DNA of 14,420 nucleotides from Candidatus Oleimmundimicrobium americanum (lineage in GTDB: Bacteria; Actinomycetota; Aquicultoria; UBA3085; Oleimmundimicrobiaceae), in the NCBI GenBank assembly GCA_002366545.1, contig DFBH01000066.1:1-14420 (forward strand). Direction: 5' to 3'. Within the stretch, counting starts at the first letter, position 1; each line of letters begins with the position of its first letter. The notes under the pieces are model-generated. The model ran no database searches and was not told where the DNA came from. It saw nothing but the letters and a program-made list of their open reading frames with translations. Made by a program: the position numbers and the translations under genes. Positions 14,104-14,420 of the stretch are shown here, piece by piece.

Positions 14104-14420
14104 TTAAATTGCTCGCAGTTTCTTCTTAGCTTCCTTATAAAACTCATTTTCACAGTTTAAAAGCTTCATGGTCAAATTTGTAATCGAACAAATACGATTT
14201 GAACATTCTTCTTTATAAAACAGCAAACGAAAGTTTTTACGAGGAGTCGCTCCCCATTTAAATTTATAATCTTCGTCACCCCTTAAAAAATCAAAATAAG
14301 ATAGTCCTTTCGATATTGAATCATGAATCACCTCACCCGTAAGAATTGTTCCCACGCTTAAATGCTTCCATTGTGGATTAAACCCTCCCAGATAATAGTG
14401 AATCACCCCGCAGCAGAGCT
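14104..14420 (-). CDS. GNAT/CelD-like acetyltransferase, C-terminal part, cut by window edge
   Basis: Only the C-terminal end (about 105 residues) is in the window. The frame stays open through the right edge, so the true start lies beyond it. The GTG at 14406 is internal, in LCCGVIHYYLGGFNPQWK. The segments YYLGGFNPQWKHLSVGT and YFDFLRGDEDYKFKWG are typical of the BcsL/CelD-like branch of GNAT acetyltransferases (Acetyltransf_6), often found in polysaccharide or cell-surface loci. Substrate cannot be inferred. It points toward the flagellar locus but shows no sign of belonging to it. Confidence 0.8.
   Translation of the reverse strand, partial: LCCGVIHYYLGGFNPQWKHLSVGTILTGEVIHDSISKGLSYFDFLRGDEDYKFKWGATPRKNFRLLFYKEECSNRICSITNLTMKLLNCENEFYKEAKKKLRAI

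Noticed and set aside
1..14420. CRISPR arrays, tRNA or rRNA genes, insertion sequences, transposases
   Set aside because: I saw no regular 25-40-base repeats with spacers, no tRNA- or rRNA-like sequence and no transposase coding sequence.

Overview
The window (14,420 bases, low GC judged by eye) holds the export-gate and regulatory half of a bacterial flagellar operon, on the + strand from 247 to 13137. The order is fliO, fliP, fliQ, fliR, flhB, flhA, flhF, flhG, a YcgR-type PilZ gene, a small membrane protein, a FliA/SigD/WhiG sigma factor, a Jag_N-FapA (DUF342) protein, a small Gln/Lys/Glu-rich protein and a SwrB/DUF6115-like membrane coiled-coil protein. This order, with a WhiG/SigD-type sigma and a SwrB-like gene at the 3' end, resembles flagellar loci of Gram-positive-type lineages (Bacillota, deep Actinomycetota). 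The odd intergenic repeats resemble those of uncultivated subsurface lineages. I cannot name a species.

Layout. Bases 1-246 are non-coding repeat debris ending in a strong sigma-A-type promoter (201-228). Bases 247-4479 encode FliO, FliP, FliQ, FliR and FlhB, but unusual spacers interrupt fliP/fliQ (114 bases) and fliR/flhB (410 bases). Bases 4511-9262 carry flhA, flhF, flhG and ycgR, with stop/start overlaps linking flhA-flhF-flhG-ycgR. Bases 9279-13137 carry the small membrane gene, the sigma gene, fapA and two small coiled-coil genes. A convergent single-domain response regulator follows (13142-13522, - strand), then an unrecognised 121-residue gene (13725-14090, +). The 3' part of an acetyltransferase-like gene (14104-14420, -) runs off the right edge.

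How they fit together. FliO helps assemble FliP, FliQ and FliR into the export gate. FlhB sets export specificity and FlhA forms the cytoplasmic ring. FlhF and FlhG set where and how many flagella are built. The PilZ protein probably couples motility to cyclic di-GMP. The sigma factor switches on late flagellar genes. FapA and the SwrB-like protein are accessory assembly or regulation factors. No cheA, cheW, cheC or cheD genes lie between flhG and the sigma gene, unlike in Bacillus.

The least-explained signals are non-coding. Short tandem words of 7-8 bases recur in every larger spacer within or upstream of the operon, and two dispersed repeat families are shared between the spacers on either side of fliO-fliP-fliQ-fliR. 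Also notable are a duplicated 11-base -10 region at fliO, an uncertain fliO start, a G8 tract inside flhA and nested inverted repeats between the response regulator and the orphan gene.
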